Source of the DNA: Cyanobacterium stanieri PCC 7202
Lineage (GTDB): Bacteria; Cyanobacteriota; Cyanobacteriia; Cyanobacteriales; Cyanobacteriaceae
Length of the DNA: 64,000 nucleotides
Direction of reading: 5' to 3'
Assembly: GCA_000317655.1 (NCBI GenBank)
Contig: CP003940.1
Location: 1,612,001-1,676,000, forward strand
Positions 8,244 through 16,691 of the stretch are shown one piece after another (within the stretch, counting starts at the first letter, position 1; every line of letters starts with the position of its first letter). Position numbers and translations under genes: made by a program. Under the pieces are notes generated by a model that worked only from the letters and a program-made list of their open reading frames with translations, was not told where the DNA came from and made no database searches.

Positions 8244-9803
8244 ACTTTCATTATATATTTGTTCTTCTTGCTCTTCGTCAGGATTGGCATTATTAGGAAT
8301 GGCAACAACGATCGCATCTATAACCCGATTGACACTAATAATATCTAATCCTAGATCACTGGGATAGGTTTGCCCTTTGGGTACGATCGCCCTTTTAAAG
8401 CCTAATTTAGCGGCTTCTTTGAGTCTTAATTCCATCTGGGATACAAGGCGCACTTGCCCTCCCAAGCCGATTTCACCGATTAACACCGTGCGCGGATCAA
8501 CGATACGATCTCGAAAACTAGCGACAATGGCGATCGCCATGCCCAAATCCGCCGCAGGTTCTTCTACTCCCAAACCACCCGCCGAAGCGACATAGGCATC
8601 TAGTTTGGAAAGGGGAATGCCCACTCTTTTTTCTAATACCGCCAAAATTTGTTGTAGGCGGTTGTAGTCTACCCCTGTGGTCGAACGGCGGGGGGAAGTA
8701 TAACTGGTGGGACTGACCAGGGCTTGTAACTCCACCACAATGGAGCGTGTACCCTCACAGGAGACGATGGTGGCGGTGCCGGGGGCTAGTTCATCCCGAC
8801 TACTCATAAACAACTCCGAAGGGTTCAAAACCTCCACCAAACCATGATCCACCATTTCAAAAATCCCAATTTCGTGGGTAGCCCCAAATCTGTTTTTCAC
8901 CGAGCGTAACAGGCGATGGGAGGCGTAGCGATCGCCCTCAAAATATAACACAGTATCCACCAGATGTTCCAATACACGGGGCCCGGCGATCGCCCCTTCC
9001 TTGGTCACATGACCCACAATAAATAAAGTAATACTTTCGCGCTTTGCCACCTGCATCAGGGCCGAAGTACATTCCCTCACTTGAGAAACCGAACCGGGGG
9101 CAGAATTAAGGCTCGAAAAATGGAGGGTTTGAATACTATCAATAATAGCGACTTGAGGCTTAAGAGACTCCAACTCCTTTAAAATTTCCTCTAAATCCGT
9201 CTCAGGCATCACATAAAGATTAGGAGAAGAAGCCAAACTCACCGCCCCCTTTTCCTGTGCATCTTTCTTTTTGGGCTTTTTACCATTACCATTGTGATTA
9301 TTCTGTTCCTCCATTTCCAAAGCCTCCTGCGCCCCCACATGAAGGCGAGTCGCCCGTAACTTGATCTGTTGCCCCGACTCCTCCGCCGACACATACAAAA
9401 TGCGAGGAAGACGCAAAGATAACTGGTTCGCAGTTTGTAATAACAAAGTAGATTTACCAATGCCCGGATCACCCCCAATCAACACCAACGAACCGGGAAC
9501 AATACCACCCCCCAAAACCCGATCCAATTCCCGATAACCCGACTCAATGCGAGGTTGTTCCTCCTCCGTAATATCTGAAAATTTCACCGAAGCCCTCGGC
9601 TTTGCCTCTGTATTCCCCGTATGCACTTGACGGGTTTGGGATTGCCAACCAGCCCGACTAAAACTTGCTCCTCCATTGGTGGCAGGGTTAATAATTTGTT
9701 CCTCGAGAGTACCGTATGTATCGCAATTAGGACATTTACCAAACCACTGGATAGACTCAGCCCCACAGGCACTACAGATATAGATCGTTTTAGTCTTAGG
9801 CAT
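8232..9803 (-). CDS. radA: DNA repair protein RadA
   Basis: A 523-residue RecA-like ATPase/helicase that promotes branch migration in recombinational repair. It has an N-terminal C4 zinc finger (C10, C13, C24, C27), Walker A GGDPGIGKST (110-119), the RadA-specific KNRFG motif (303-307) and a C-terminal Lon-protease-like domain. Relative to the usual RadA of about 450-460 residues it carries a hydrophilic Lys/Asn-rich insertion around 160-190 (GNGKKPKKK) and an acidic Glu-rich tail. ATG start at 9803. It lies downstream of a terminated gene and appears monocistronic. Confidence 0.96.
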   Translation of the reverse strand: MPKTKTIYICSACGAESIQWFGKCPNCDTYGTLEEQIINPATNGGASFSRAGWQSQTRQVHTGNTEAKPRASVKFSDITEEEQPRIESGYRELDRVLGGGIVPGSLVLIGGDPGIGKSTLLLQTANQLSLRLPRILYVSAEESGQQIKLRATRLHVGAQEALEMEEQNNHNGNGKKPKKKDAQEKGAVSLASSPNLYVMPETDLEEILKELESLKPQVAIIDSIQTLHFSSLNSAPGSVSQVRECTSALMQVAKRESITLFIVGHVTKEGAIAGPRVLEHLVDTVLYFEGDRYASHRLLRSVKNRFGATHEIGIFEMVDHGLVEVLNPSELFMSSRDELAPGTATIVSCEGTRSIVVELQALVSPTSYTSPRRSTTGVDYNRLQQILAVLEKRVGIPLSKLDAYVASAGGLGVEEPAADLGMAIAIVASFRDRIVDPRTVLIGEIGLGGQVRLVSQMELRLKEAAKLGFKRAIVPKGQTYPSDLGLDIISVNRVIDAIVVAIPNNANPDEEQEEQIYNESPPE

Positions 9804-9936
9804 CTGTCTTTATTAACTATCGTTTATTTCTCATTATTTCGATTATGCGATCAAAAAAAATGTTTGTTGATAATAATTTAAAAAAGTTAACAACTACAAT
9901 ATTTATCCGAATTTCAATCCATGACTTAAAACTCAC

Positions 9937-9965
9937 AAAAAAAACCCCCTAAACTATTTAAGGGG
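9937..9965 (-). terminator. Rho-independent terminator of the secreted-protein gene
   Basis: Read on the minus strand, CCCCTTAAA-TAG-TTTAGGGG forms a GC-capped hairpin (one unpaired A) followed by a run of eight T. It lies 38 bases past the stop of the gene at 10004-10627 and before radA, so it should separate the two transcription units. Confidence 0.8.
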
Positions 9966-10003
9966 CGAAAGAATCTTTTAAGGAAATAAGAGCTTAAATG
10001 TCA

Positions 10004-10627
10004 TTAGAAAGGACTTCCAGGGGTATTATTATCCATAGGAGAAGAAGGATTTACAGGTTCTACGGAAGGTGAAATGCCGGGTTGATCATCCATGGGAGTC
10101 TGCTCACTAGCAGGGGGTACAGGAGTAGTGGGGCTAGTAGGATTTTCGGTGGGTGTAACGGGGCTGAAGATGTCATTTTCGGGTGTTGCACCTGACTCGG
10201 TATGTTCATCGCAACTACCACCGACACAATATTCGGCGGATAACGCTTCTCCTTCTTCTTCACAACCTTCACAACTGGTAACGGTCATATTTTCTACGGT
10301 AAAGTTGATACCTTCACCAGTGTAGTTACCATCGGCAAGGGGTACTGCGGTACCATCTTCAAAGATACCAACGGCTCTATTATCTTCGATTACAATGCGC
10401 TCGGCTCCTGATTGTTCGATCAATAAATCAAGGGGGACAATATCTGGTTGTTGGGGAACTGGGGCTGGAGATGGGGATGTCTGGGCTTGAGCGGAGGAAA
10501 CTGCTACACTATCGAAAACTCTGGCTAAATGGTCGGATGCACCATTGTTACTGACGAGGGTTAGTCCTGCTAAAGATGCAAGGGCAATCGCCATTTTTCC
10601 TTTGTTGTTGATATTTAGTTTAGACAT
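10004..10627 (-). CDS. Secreted acidic, Pro/Ser/Thr-rich protein of unknown function
   Basis: A 207-residue protein I do not recognise. An N-terminal signal-like segment (basic start, then MAIALASLAGLTLV) ends in SSAQAQ, a likely signal peptidase site. The mature part is acidic, with a conserved-looking core (RIVIEDNRAVGIFEDGTAVPL) and a four-cysteine cluster, C-x2-C ... C-x4-C, that could form disulfides in the periplasm. The last 60 residues are a Pro/Thr/Ser-rich low-complexity tail. I start at the ATG at 10627; the frame also has a TTG two codons earlier. A strong terminator follows the gene. It is followed upstream by a repeat-filled intergenic region. Confidence 0.7.
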   Translation of the reverse strand: MSKLNINNKGKMAIALASLAGLTLVSNNGASDHLARVFDSVAVSSAQAQTSPSPAPVPQQPDIVPLDLLIEQSGAERIVIEDNRAVGIFEDGTAVPLADGNYTGEGINFTVENMTVTSCEGCEEEGEALSAEYCVGGSCDEHTESGATPENDIFSPVTPTENPTSPTTPVPPASEQTPMDDQPGISPSVEPVNPSSPMDNNTPGSPF

Positions 10628-10921
10628 TCTCAATTTTTGCTTACAACACTGCTACCAATAGATCTTGCGAAATTAAAATTTTTCGTTTGTTTGGTCGCAT
10701 TACACCTATAGACACTCAAAATAGATCAAAGGTTCATTTTCATTACGAAAAATTTTGAAATTGATTATTTAAAATCTATGGTTAGTAAACTTTTTTTTGC
10801 TCAAATTGCTTATTTATAAACCTTTTAGCCATAATTCTAAACGAATAATTAAAAAGTACGAAACAAGGCAGAAAACTTATTATTTCATCATCAGAAAAAT
10901 TCAGATCACAGTTAAATAAAT

Positions 10922-11295
10922 CTGAGTTCGGGATAAAATTTATAGTAAAGGTGCCAGGTATCGGGTGTCAGGTATCAGGTTAAGAAATTTACAAAAACTG
11001 TAATGTTATACTAAATCCTGTTTGAATAATATACTAATTAGGGCGGGGAACAGGGAACGGGGAACAGGCAAAAGATAACAATTGTTTATTGTCAATTGTT
11101 ACACAGTGAATAATAGTAAACTTTACTAATCGGATTTGGTGTTAATTAATTTTCTGATACTTAGTTCCATCAAGGAACTAACAAAGGCTGGTCGTATTTT
11201 AAACCTGTAACCTGCAACCTGCAACCTGTAACCTGTACGGACGTAGCATGCTACGTCCCCTACCATACTGACAACTGTTATCCCGAACTGAGGTT
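10922..11295. repeat. Composite repeat region bounded by AGTTCGGGATAA inverted repeats
   Basis: Most of the 773-base gap between the secreted protein gene and sppA is filled by repeats. CTGAGTTCGGGATAA at 10922-10936 faces TTATCCCGAACTGAG at 11278-11292. Between them lie a GTGCCAGGTATCGGGTGTCA-type module (10948-11005, matched at 20604-20660), a TTAGGGCGGGGAACAGGG module (11035-11068, matched at 22386 and 44015) and a CCTGTAACCTGCAACCTG tandem (11199-11237). No open frame or transposase is present. Bases 10628-10921 are AT-rich and show nothing I can name. Confidence 0.75.
11239..11258. repeat. Perfect 20-base palindrome
   Basis: GGACGTAGCATGCTACGTCC is an exact palindrome inside the composite repeat region. 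A near-identical copy, GGACGTACCATGATACGTCC, lies at 22619-22638, also next to CCTGTAACCT/AGGTTACAGG tandems. Confidence 0.9.
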
Positions 11296-11346
11296 AAATA
11301 AAATACTTTTTGCCTAAACATAGGCTGATCCCACCCTTAACCTTGC

Positions 11347-11352
11347 TATAAT
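11347..11352 (+). promoter_or_regulatory. Extended -10 element upstream of sppA
   Basis: TGCTATAAT (TG at 11344-11345, TATAAT at 11347-11352) is an extended -10 box with no clear -35 hexamer. It would give a leader of about 40 bases before the ATG at 11401. It sits just outside the right end of the repeat region. Confidence 0.5.
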
Positions 11353-11400
11353 CAGGAAAGTTTTTATGTCACCATCAAAAAATCAGCTAACAAAATAAGA

Positions 11401-12222
11401 ATGATCTGGCCTTTTAAACCCAACACAAAAAAGAAAATTGCCAAAATTGAAATTAACGGAGCAATCGGCTCACAAACCCGTGTACAGGTTTTAGAAGCCT
11501 TGAAAACTATAGAAGAAAGGAAATATCCAGCCCTACTATTACGTATCGACTCCCCTGGGGGTACTGTGGCTGATTCTCAGGAAATATATTCAGCCCTGAG
11601 AAGACTGGGAGAAAAAATAAAAATTGTGGCTAGTTTTGGTAATATTTCCGCATCAGGGGGGGTTTACATCGGTGTCGGGGCCAATCATATCGTTTCTAAT
11701 CCTGGCACTATTACAGGCAGTGTGGGGGTAATTATTCGGGGTAATAATCTCGAAAAACTTTTGGATAAGGTGGGGGTATCGTTTCAGGTGATCAAATCTG
11801 GCCCTTATAAGGATATACTATCTTTTGATCGCAACTTAACCCCAGAAGAAACAGAAATTTTGCAACAACTTATTGACAGTAGTTATGAACAATTTGTGCA
11901 AACTGTCGCCCAAGGACGAAATTTATCAGTGGAAACGGTGAAAAGTTTTGCTGATGGTCGTATTTTTAGCGGTGAACAGGCTTTAAAGTTGGGATTGGTA
12001 GATCGACTCGGTAGCGAAGAAGATGCCCGTCGTTGGGCTTGTGAGTTGGTAAAATTGGATCCTGAAAAAACAGAGTGCGATACTATTGAGGAACCAAAAC
12101 CACTAATTAATCGTTTGCTTAATGGTCGTAGTCGGGTAAAATCAGGGGTAGGTTCAGCTATTAATTGGTTAGAATTTGAAATGGCAACCAGTGGACAACC
12201 TTTATGGTTATATCGTCCTTAA
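11401..12222 (+). CDS. sppA: Signal peptide peptidase SppA, S49 family (short form)
   Basis: A 273-residue serine peptidase with a Ser/Lys dyad that degrades cleaved signal peptides. The catalytic serine is in SASGG (S85) and the lysine in SGPYKD (K137). RIDSPGGTV before the serine is the other family signature. Length fits the single-domain short type. There is no clear N-terminal membrane anchor (MIWPFKPNTKKK is only a short hydrophobic and basic start), so membrane association may be peripheral. aroH follows 45 bases downstream and then a LysE-type exporter, suggesting one transcription unit. Confidence 0.92.
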   Translation: MIWPFKPNTKKKIAKIEINGAIGSQTRVQVLEALKTIEERKYPALLLRIDSPGGTVADSQEIYSALRRLGEKIKIVASFGNISASGGVYIGVGANHIVSNPGTITGSVGVIIRGNNLEKLLDKVGVSFQVIKSGPYKDILSFDRNLTPEETEILQQLIDSSYEQFVQTVAQGRNLSVETVKSFADGRIFSGEQALKLGLVDRLGSEEDARRWACELVKLDPEKTECDTIEEPKPLINRLLNGRSRVKSGVGSAINWLEFEMATSGQPLWLYRP

Positions 12223-12267
12223 GTTTATGATCATTTGCATTTAGTCGGGAAAGGAGTAATGTCACCC

Positions 12268-12654
12268 ATGTGGAAAGTTCGGGCAATTAGAGGGGCAACT
12301 ACAGCAGAAAATAATTCTCTTGAAGCCATGAGAGAGGCGGTTAGTGAGTTGATGATTGAAATTGAAACTCGCAATCAGCTTGATTATGATGATGTCATTA
12401 GTGTTATTTTTACTGCAACCCCTGATTTGGATGCGGCTTTCCCGGCTGCGATCGCACGAGAGCGCCCCCATTGGGCAAATGTACCCCTCCTCGACTTACA
12501 ACAAATGAAGGTAGAGGGCAGTTTAGAGCGTTGTATTCGGGTTTTAATTTACTTTAATACAACTAAACCCGCCAATGAAATTTATCACCCCTATTTACGT
12601 AAAGCCCAAAATTTACGTCCTGATTGGAGTCTGGCTCAATTTTCCCGATATTAG
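12268..12654 (+). CDS. aroH: Chorismate mutase, AroH type
   Basis: A 128-residue monofunctional chorismate mutase that converts chorismate to prephenate for Phe/Tyr synthesis. The sequence follows the Bacillus AroH pattern: VRAIRGATT at the start, FTATPDLDAAFPA, then CIRVLIYFNT and LRPDW near the C-terminus. I choose the ATG at 12268 because AGGAG (12252-12256) lies 11 bases upstream and family proteins start next to VRAIRGAT; the ATG at 12259 would leave only two bases, and a TTG at 12235 only adds unrelated residues. It lies between sppA and a LysE-type exporter on the same strand. Confidence 0.93.
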   Translation: MWKVRAIRGATTAENNSLEAMREAVSELMIEIETRNQLDYDDVISVIFTATPDLDAAFPAAIARERPHWANVPLLDLQQMKVEGSLERCIRVLIYFNTTKPANEIYHPYLRKAQNLRPDWSLAQFSRY

Positions 12655-12665
12655 AATCTGTTAAT

Positions 12666-13277
12666 ATGAGTTGGGCTAATATTGTTAGTTTATTTGGGGC
12701 GATGGTAATACTAGCATCTATTCCCAGTTTGAGTGTATTAACGGTATCGGCAAAGAGTGCTAGTGGTGGTTTTATCCATGGTTTTTTCACCACCTTGGGC
12801 ATTGTTCTAGGAGATATTATTTTTATCATTGTTGCCCTATGGGGATTATCTTTTTTGCAGGATGCCATGGGCAGTTTTTTTGTATTGATAAAATATATTG
12901 GGGCTGGTTATTTAATCTTTTTAGGGATTAGTATTCTTAGGGCAAAAATTAAAGATCCTAGTTTACAAAAAGTTGATGTAAAATCTCTTTTGTCTAGTTT
13001 TTTAACAGGTTTATTTATTACTTTAGGAGATCAAAAAGCTACTATTTTTTATTTAGGTTTCTTACCTGCTTTTGTAGATATAGGCAATATTTCTTATGTT
13101 GATACTTTTATTGTGATAATCATTGCAATGTTAGCGGTGGGAGGGGTAAAGTTAATTTATGCTTTTATTGCTAATAAATCTAGGCTATTTTTTACTAAAA
13201 AAATTCATAAAATCATCAATATTTTTGCAGGTTGTTTAATGATATTTATCGGTGTTTTTTTAATCGTTATGCCATGA
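12666..13277 (+). CDS. LysE family transporter
   Basis: A 203-residue membrane protein with about six hydrophobic helices. The N-terminal half has the LysE/RhtB arrangement (SIPSLSVLTVSAKSASGG, then GIVLGDIIFIIVALWGL), where G-rich helices precede a cytoplasmic loop, and the middle has a GDQKATIFYLGFLPAF stretch like the family's PK(A)xxFF segment. Such proteins export amino acids or homoserine lactones; the substrate is unknown. The ATG at 12666 follows the aroH stop by 11 bases; an upstream TTG inside aroH would add an unlikely extension. Linkage to aroH hints at aromatic amino acid export, which is inference only. Confidence 0.83.
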   Translation: MSWANIVSLFGAMVILASIPSLSVLTVSAKSASGGFIHGFFTTLGIVLGDIIFIIVALWGLSFLQDAMGSFFVLIKYIGAGYLIFLGISILRAKIKDPSLQKVDVKSLLSSFLTGLFITLGDQKATIFYLGFLPAFVDIGNISYVDTFIVIIIAMLAVGGVKLIYAFIANKSRLFFTKKIHKIINIFAGCLMIFIGVFLIVMP

Positions 13278-13296
13278 TAGGTAGAAATTTTTAGAC

Positions 13297-13320
13297 AAAA
13301 AAAGGTGGGCAATGCCCACC
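13297..13320 (-). terminator. Rho-independent terminator of rnj made by a dispersed palindrome
   Basis: On the minus strand the exact palindrome GGTGGGCATTGCCCACC is followed by seven T, eleven bases past the rnj stop. On the plus strand the same hairpin lies after the LysE-type gene but without a T run. The identical palindrome recurs at 29709-29725. Confidence 0.8.
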
Positions 13321-13331
13321 CTACTTAAAGA

Positions 13332-15236
13332 TTAATGGGTTGTTACCACTGAACGGCGACGGCGAGTAAATTTACCATCACTGTCTCTTTCATTGTCTTC
13401 GTCATTACTATCATTAATATCTGGTTGAACCTGTAACATGAAGATGACGAGGGGGTTACTTCTTAATTCCCTTTGAATGAGTCGATCTAAACTAGCTTCC
13501 ACATCAAGGCGAATACTTGACCAGTTGATGTCTTCATTACCATTTAACAATAACGCACTCTTGATGCGATCGCCTATAGTCTTATCTACATTACGGGTAA
13601 TCAAACGTTTGAGCATGGAAATTTCAATCTTACTAACCACCCCACGGAGATTAATCTGGGGTTCTTCTAAAAGCCTACCCTGATAATTAACCGCCGCTAC
13701 CACAGTAATCACCCCATCTTGGGCGATTTGGGTTCTTTCTTCCATTACGTGGGTACCATGGACAATACCAGAATTATCCACCAACTCAATACCAGAAGGA
13801 ACTTTAGGCCCTTTGGCAATAGAATCAGGGGTTAACTCCACTGTGTCTCCATTATCGACAATAATAATGTTTTCCGCAGGAATACCCACACTTTGGGCTG
13901 TTTGACTATGTTTAACTAACATTCGATGTTCTCCGTGGACAGGAACAACAAATTTAGGTTTCGTCAATGCCAACATCAATTTTTGATCTTCTTGGCAACC
14001 ATGACCAGATACATGAATCCCTAAACTTCTACCGTACAGTACATTGGCACCCTGCATAATTAACCTATCAATGGTATTAACCACTGGAATGGTGTTACCG
14101 GGGATGGGATTGGCGGAGAAAATAACGGTGTCTCCTTGACGGATTTTTACTTGGCGATGTTCTCCCCGAGAAATTCTTGTCATGGCGGCAAATTTTTCTC
14201 CCTGAGAACCTGTGCAAAGGATTAACACTTGGTCATCGGGAAGGCTATTAAGCGCCCGAAGGGGTACAAATACATTTTCTGGACATTTTATATATCCTAG
14301 GTTACGGGCATGGGCAATGACGTTCAACATCGATCGCCCGACGACGGCCACTTTACGGTTATATTTCTGAGCCAATTCTAGTACCATATTCACCCGATGG
14401 ACGGAGGTGGCAAAGGTGGTAAGTAATAGGCGCCCGTTGGTTTGTAGGAATATTTTTTCGAGGTTGGGATAAACTGACCTTTCCGAAGGGGTAAAACCGG
14501 GTACCTCGGAGTTGGTGGAGTCACCCAATACACATAAAACCCCTTGTTCTCCCAATTCGGCGAGGCGGTGTAGGTCAAAATATTCGCCATCTACGGGGGT
14601 ATGGTCAATTTTGTAGTCCCCTGTGTGGATTAAAACGCCCACGGGGGTATGAATGGCAAGGGTGAAACTGTCGGCGATGGAGTGGGTATTACGGATAAAT
14701 TCTACTTTGAAGTGTTTACCGATTTTTACTACTTCTCGAGGGGTAACGCTTTTTATGATGGTGCGATCGCTCAATCCTGCTTCTTCTAGTTTATCTCTGA
14801 GTAAAGACATGGCAAGACGAGGCCCATAAATGATGGGGGTGTCAATCTGTCTGAGGTGATAGGGAATACCGCCGATATGATCTTCATGACCATGGGTAGC
14901 GACAAAGGCTTTAATTTTGTCGTTATTTTCCCTTAAATAGGTCATGTCGGGCAGAACTACGTTGATGCCGTGCATTCCATCGGTGGGGAAACCGATTCCT
15001 GCATCCACGACAATTATTTCATCTCCATATTCATAGATGCAGGTATTTTTACCGATTTCATGGAGTCCACCGAGGGGAATTACTCTGAGTAGATTTCTAT
15101 CGTCTCTGGTTTCCTGAGAGTTCTTGTCTATGGTTTTAGGCTTGATTTTAGGGGTATCTTTCAAATTATTACTAGGTTTAGTGGTTTTATTACTTGTCTT
15201 TCTTTTTCTTCCTTGAATTTTATAAACTTTGTTCAT
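13332..15236 (-). CDS. rnj: Ribonuclease J
   Basis: A 634-residue metallo-beta-lactamase/beta-CASP ribonuclease acting in mRNA decay and rRNA maturation, with endo- and 5'-exonuclease activity in characterised relatives. The zinc motif HGHEDH is at 115-120, with further ligands in the NTHSIADS and HTGDYKID regions and the beta-CASP motif GHGCQED. A basic, disordered N-terminal extension of about 45 residues (KGRKRKTSNK-like, Lys/Thr rich) precedes the core and is longer than in Bacillus. The C-terminal tail is Asp-rich and then basic (RRRR). It is the last gene of an asd-dapA-rnj series, separated from dapA by a 330-base leader. Confidence 0.96.
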   Translation of the reverse strand: MNKVYKIQGRKRKTSNKTTKPSNNLKDTPKIKPKTIDKNSQETRDDRNLLRVIPLGGLHEIGKNTCIYEYGDEIIVVDAGIGFPTDGMHGINVVLPDMTYLRENNDKIKAFVATHGHEDHIGGIPYHLRQIDTPIIYGPRLAMSLLRDKLEEAGLSDRTIIKSVTPREVVKIGKHFKVEFIRNTHSIADSFTLAIHTPVGVLIHTGDYKIDHTPVDGEYFDLHRLAELGEQGVLCVLGDSTNSEVPGFTPSERSVYPNLEKIFLQTNGRLLLTTFATSVHRVNMVLELAQKYNRKVAVVGRSMLNVIAHARNLGYIKCPENVFVPLRALNSLPDDQVLILCTGSQGEKFAAMTRISRGEHRQVKIRQGDTVIFSANPIPGNTIPVVNTIDRLIMQGANVLYGRSLGIHVSGHGCQEDQKLMLALTKPKFVVPVHGEHRMLVKHSQTAQSVGIPAENIIIVDNGDTVELTPDSIAKGPKVPSGIELVDNSGIVHGTHVMEERTQIAQDGVITVVAAVNYQGRLLEEPQINLRGVVSKIEISMLKRLITRNVDKTIGDRIKSALLLNGNEDINWSSIRLDVEASLDRLIQRELRSNPLVIFMLQVQPDINDSNDEDNERDSDGKFTRRRRSVVTTH

Positions 15237-15566
15237 AAATTATCTATTTTTCTCTTGTTTTTGATTATGTTTTTCTTGATTAATTAAGTATTTAATTAAT
15301 CTTTGTTAATGATTAAGATTGAGCATTTTTGATGAAAACATACTTTCTAAACAGATGTTTTCTATAAAAAAACAGTTATAACACTTAAAAAAATATAATA
15401 AGTGTCTTTACTAGCTACTGATGAGCTAATTTTGATAATAATATTTGTTTGCTTTTTGTTGTTAATAAACCTCCTTTTGTTTGTAACCGAAAACTTTTTT
15501 CTTGCTAGAAAAACTCTGAAATGCTTTTAATAAATATTTGAGTAAATAATTCTTTGTCCAATTTTT
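15237..15566. other. Gap between dapA and rnj; likely rnj leader
   Basis: This 330-base AT-rich stretch holds no open frame of note. The only structure I see is a perfect 7-base inverted repeat, ACACTTA (15381-15387) and TAAGTGT (15399-15405), with an 11-base loop. It may be part of the rnj 5' untranslated region. Confidence 0.4.
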
Positions 15567-16460
15567 TTATAATAAATTTAATTCTTGAAGAACTGATTTT
15601 ACTTCAAGTTCATGATGATTAGAAATTGGAGATAGGGGTAATCTGACGCTACCGACATTCCATCCTAATAATTGTAAAGCTGCTTTTAAAGGAATAGGAT
15701 TGGTGTCACAGAATAATACTTTAAATATGGAGTGTAATTTTTGTTGAATATCTTGAGCAATTTTGTTTTGTCCTGATTCGTAGGCTTGGATCATGGATTG
15801 AATTTCGTTCCCCACCAGATGACTGGCTACACTAACTACACCCACACCGCCTACGGTCATCATTGGTAAGGTTAAAAAGTCTTCTCCTGAATAGATTAAC
15901 ATATTATTCGCCGTAAGGGCATTAATTTGAGCGGCCTGTTCTAAATTGCCACTGGCTTCTTTTACTGCCACTATGTTATCAAATTCTTTATATAATTGGG
16001 CGATGGTTTCAGGTTCGAGGTTTTTTCCTGTTCTACCAGGTATATTATATAACATGATTGGCACATCAGGACAGGCAGAGGCGATCGCCCCAAAATGTCT
16101 ATATAGTCCTTCTTGGGGGGGTTTGTTGTAATAGGGTACTACTTGCAATGAGCCGTCGATACCTATTTTTTCTGCTTCACGGGTAAGGGCGATCGCACTT
16201 GAGGTAGAATTAGAACCAGTACCCATAATAATCTTACCCCGATTACCCACTGCCGACTTAACCACCCTTAAAAGTTCATTCTTTTCGTCATGCTCAAGGG
16301 CTGGAGATTCCCCAGTGGTACCACATACCACAATGCCATCACTACCATTCTCCACCAAATAACTAGCCAACTTTTCCGCCACACCATAATTAATAGAGCC
16401 ATCCTCATTAAAAGGTGTCACCATTGCCGTTAAAACTCGACCAAAAATATAATCACTCAT
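15567..16460 (-). CDS. dapA: 4-hydroxy-tetrahydrodipicolinate synthase
   Basis: A 297-residue enzyme that condenses pyruvate with aspartate semialdehyde, the first committed step of the lysine/diaminopimelate route. The Schiff-base lysine is K167 (VAVKEASGN), the catalytic tyrosine lies in YNIPGRT (Y138), and GTTGES binds the substrate carboxylate. Length is standard. asd, which makes its substrate, is the next gene upstream on the same strand, about 229 bases away with an inverted-repeat element between; rnj follows. ATG start at 16460. Confidence 0.97.
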   Translation of the reverse strand: MSDYIFGRVLTAMVTPFNEDGSINYGVAEKLASYLVENGSDGIVVCGTTGESPALEHDEKNELLRVVKSAVGNRGKIIMGTGSNSTSSAIALTREAEKIGIDGSLQVVPYYNKPPQEGLYRHFGAIASACPDVPIMLYNIPGRTGKNLEPETIAQLYKEFDNIVAVKEASGNLEQAAQINALTANNMLIYSGEDFLTLPMMTVGGVGVVSVASHLVGNEIQSMIQAYESGQNKIAQDIQQKLHSIFKVLFCDTNPIPLKAALQLLGWNVGSVRLPLSPISNHHELEVKSVLQELNLL

Positions 16461-16571
16461 CGCTATTAATTTAATATCTCTTGGGGATAGTCCAACCCTG
16501 AGCCAACAATTTTACATTTACATTACGTAGTTTACCAAGAACTTACCACCGATGGAAACAACATTATTTAA

Positions 16572-16691
16572 CTTGAGTTCGGGATAACATTTTCTGGTTA
16601 AGATGGGCAATAGTTTTCATATTTTGATTGATCACGCCATATAAAAAAATTAAACCTACCATACCAACAACCATTATCCCGAACTAAGGTT
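16572..16691. repeat. Small inverted-repeat element between asd and dapA
   Basis: CTTGAGTTCGGGATAAC (16572-16588) and TTATCCCGAACTAAGGTT (16674-16691) are inverted copies of the same sequence that bounds the element at 10922-11295. The inner 85 bases have no open frame. The right end reaches the asd stop codon, whose TAA (complement of 16690-16692) is formed at the element boundary. Confidence 0.8.

Noticed and set aside
10922-11295. Complete insertion sequence
   Set aside because: There are inverted ends but no open frame large enough for a transposase, so at most a non-autonomous element.
12235-12267. Upstream TTG start for aroH
   Set aside because: It lies within 13 bases of the sppA stop, lacks a ribosome-binding site, and adds residues not found in the family.
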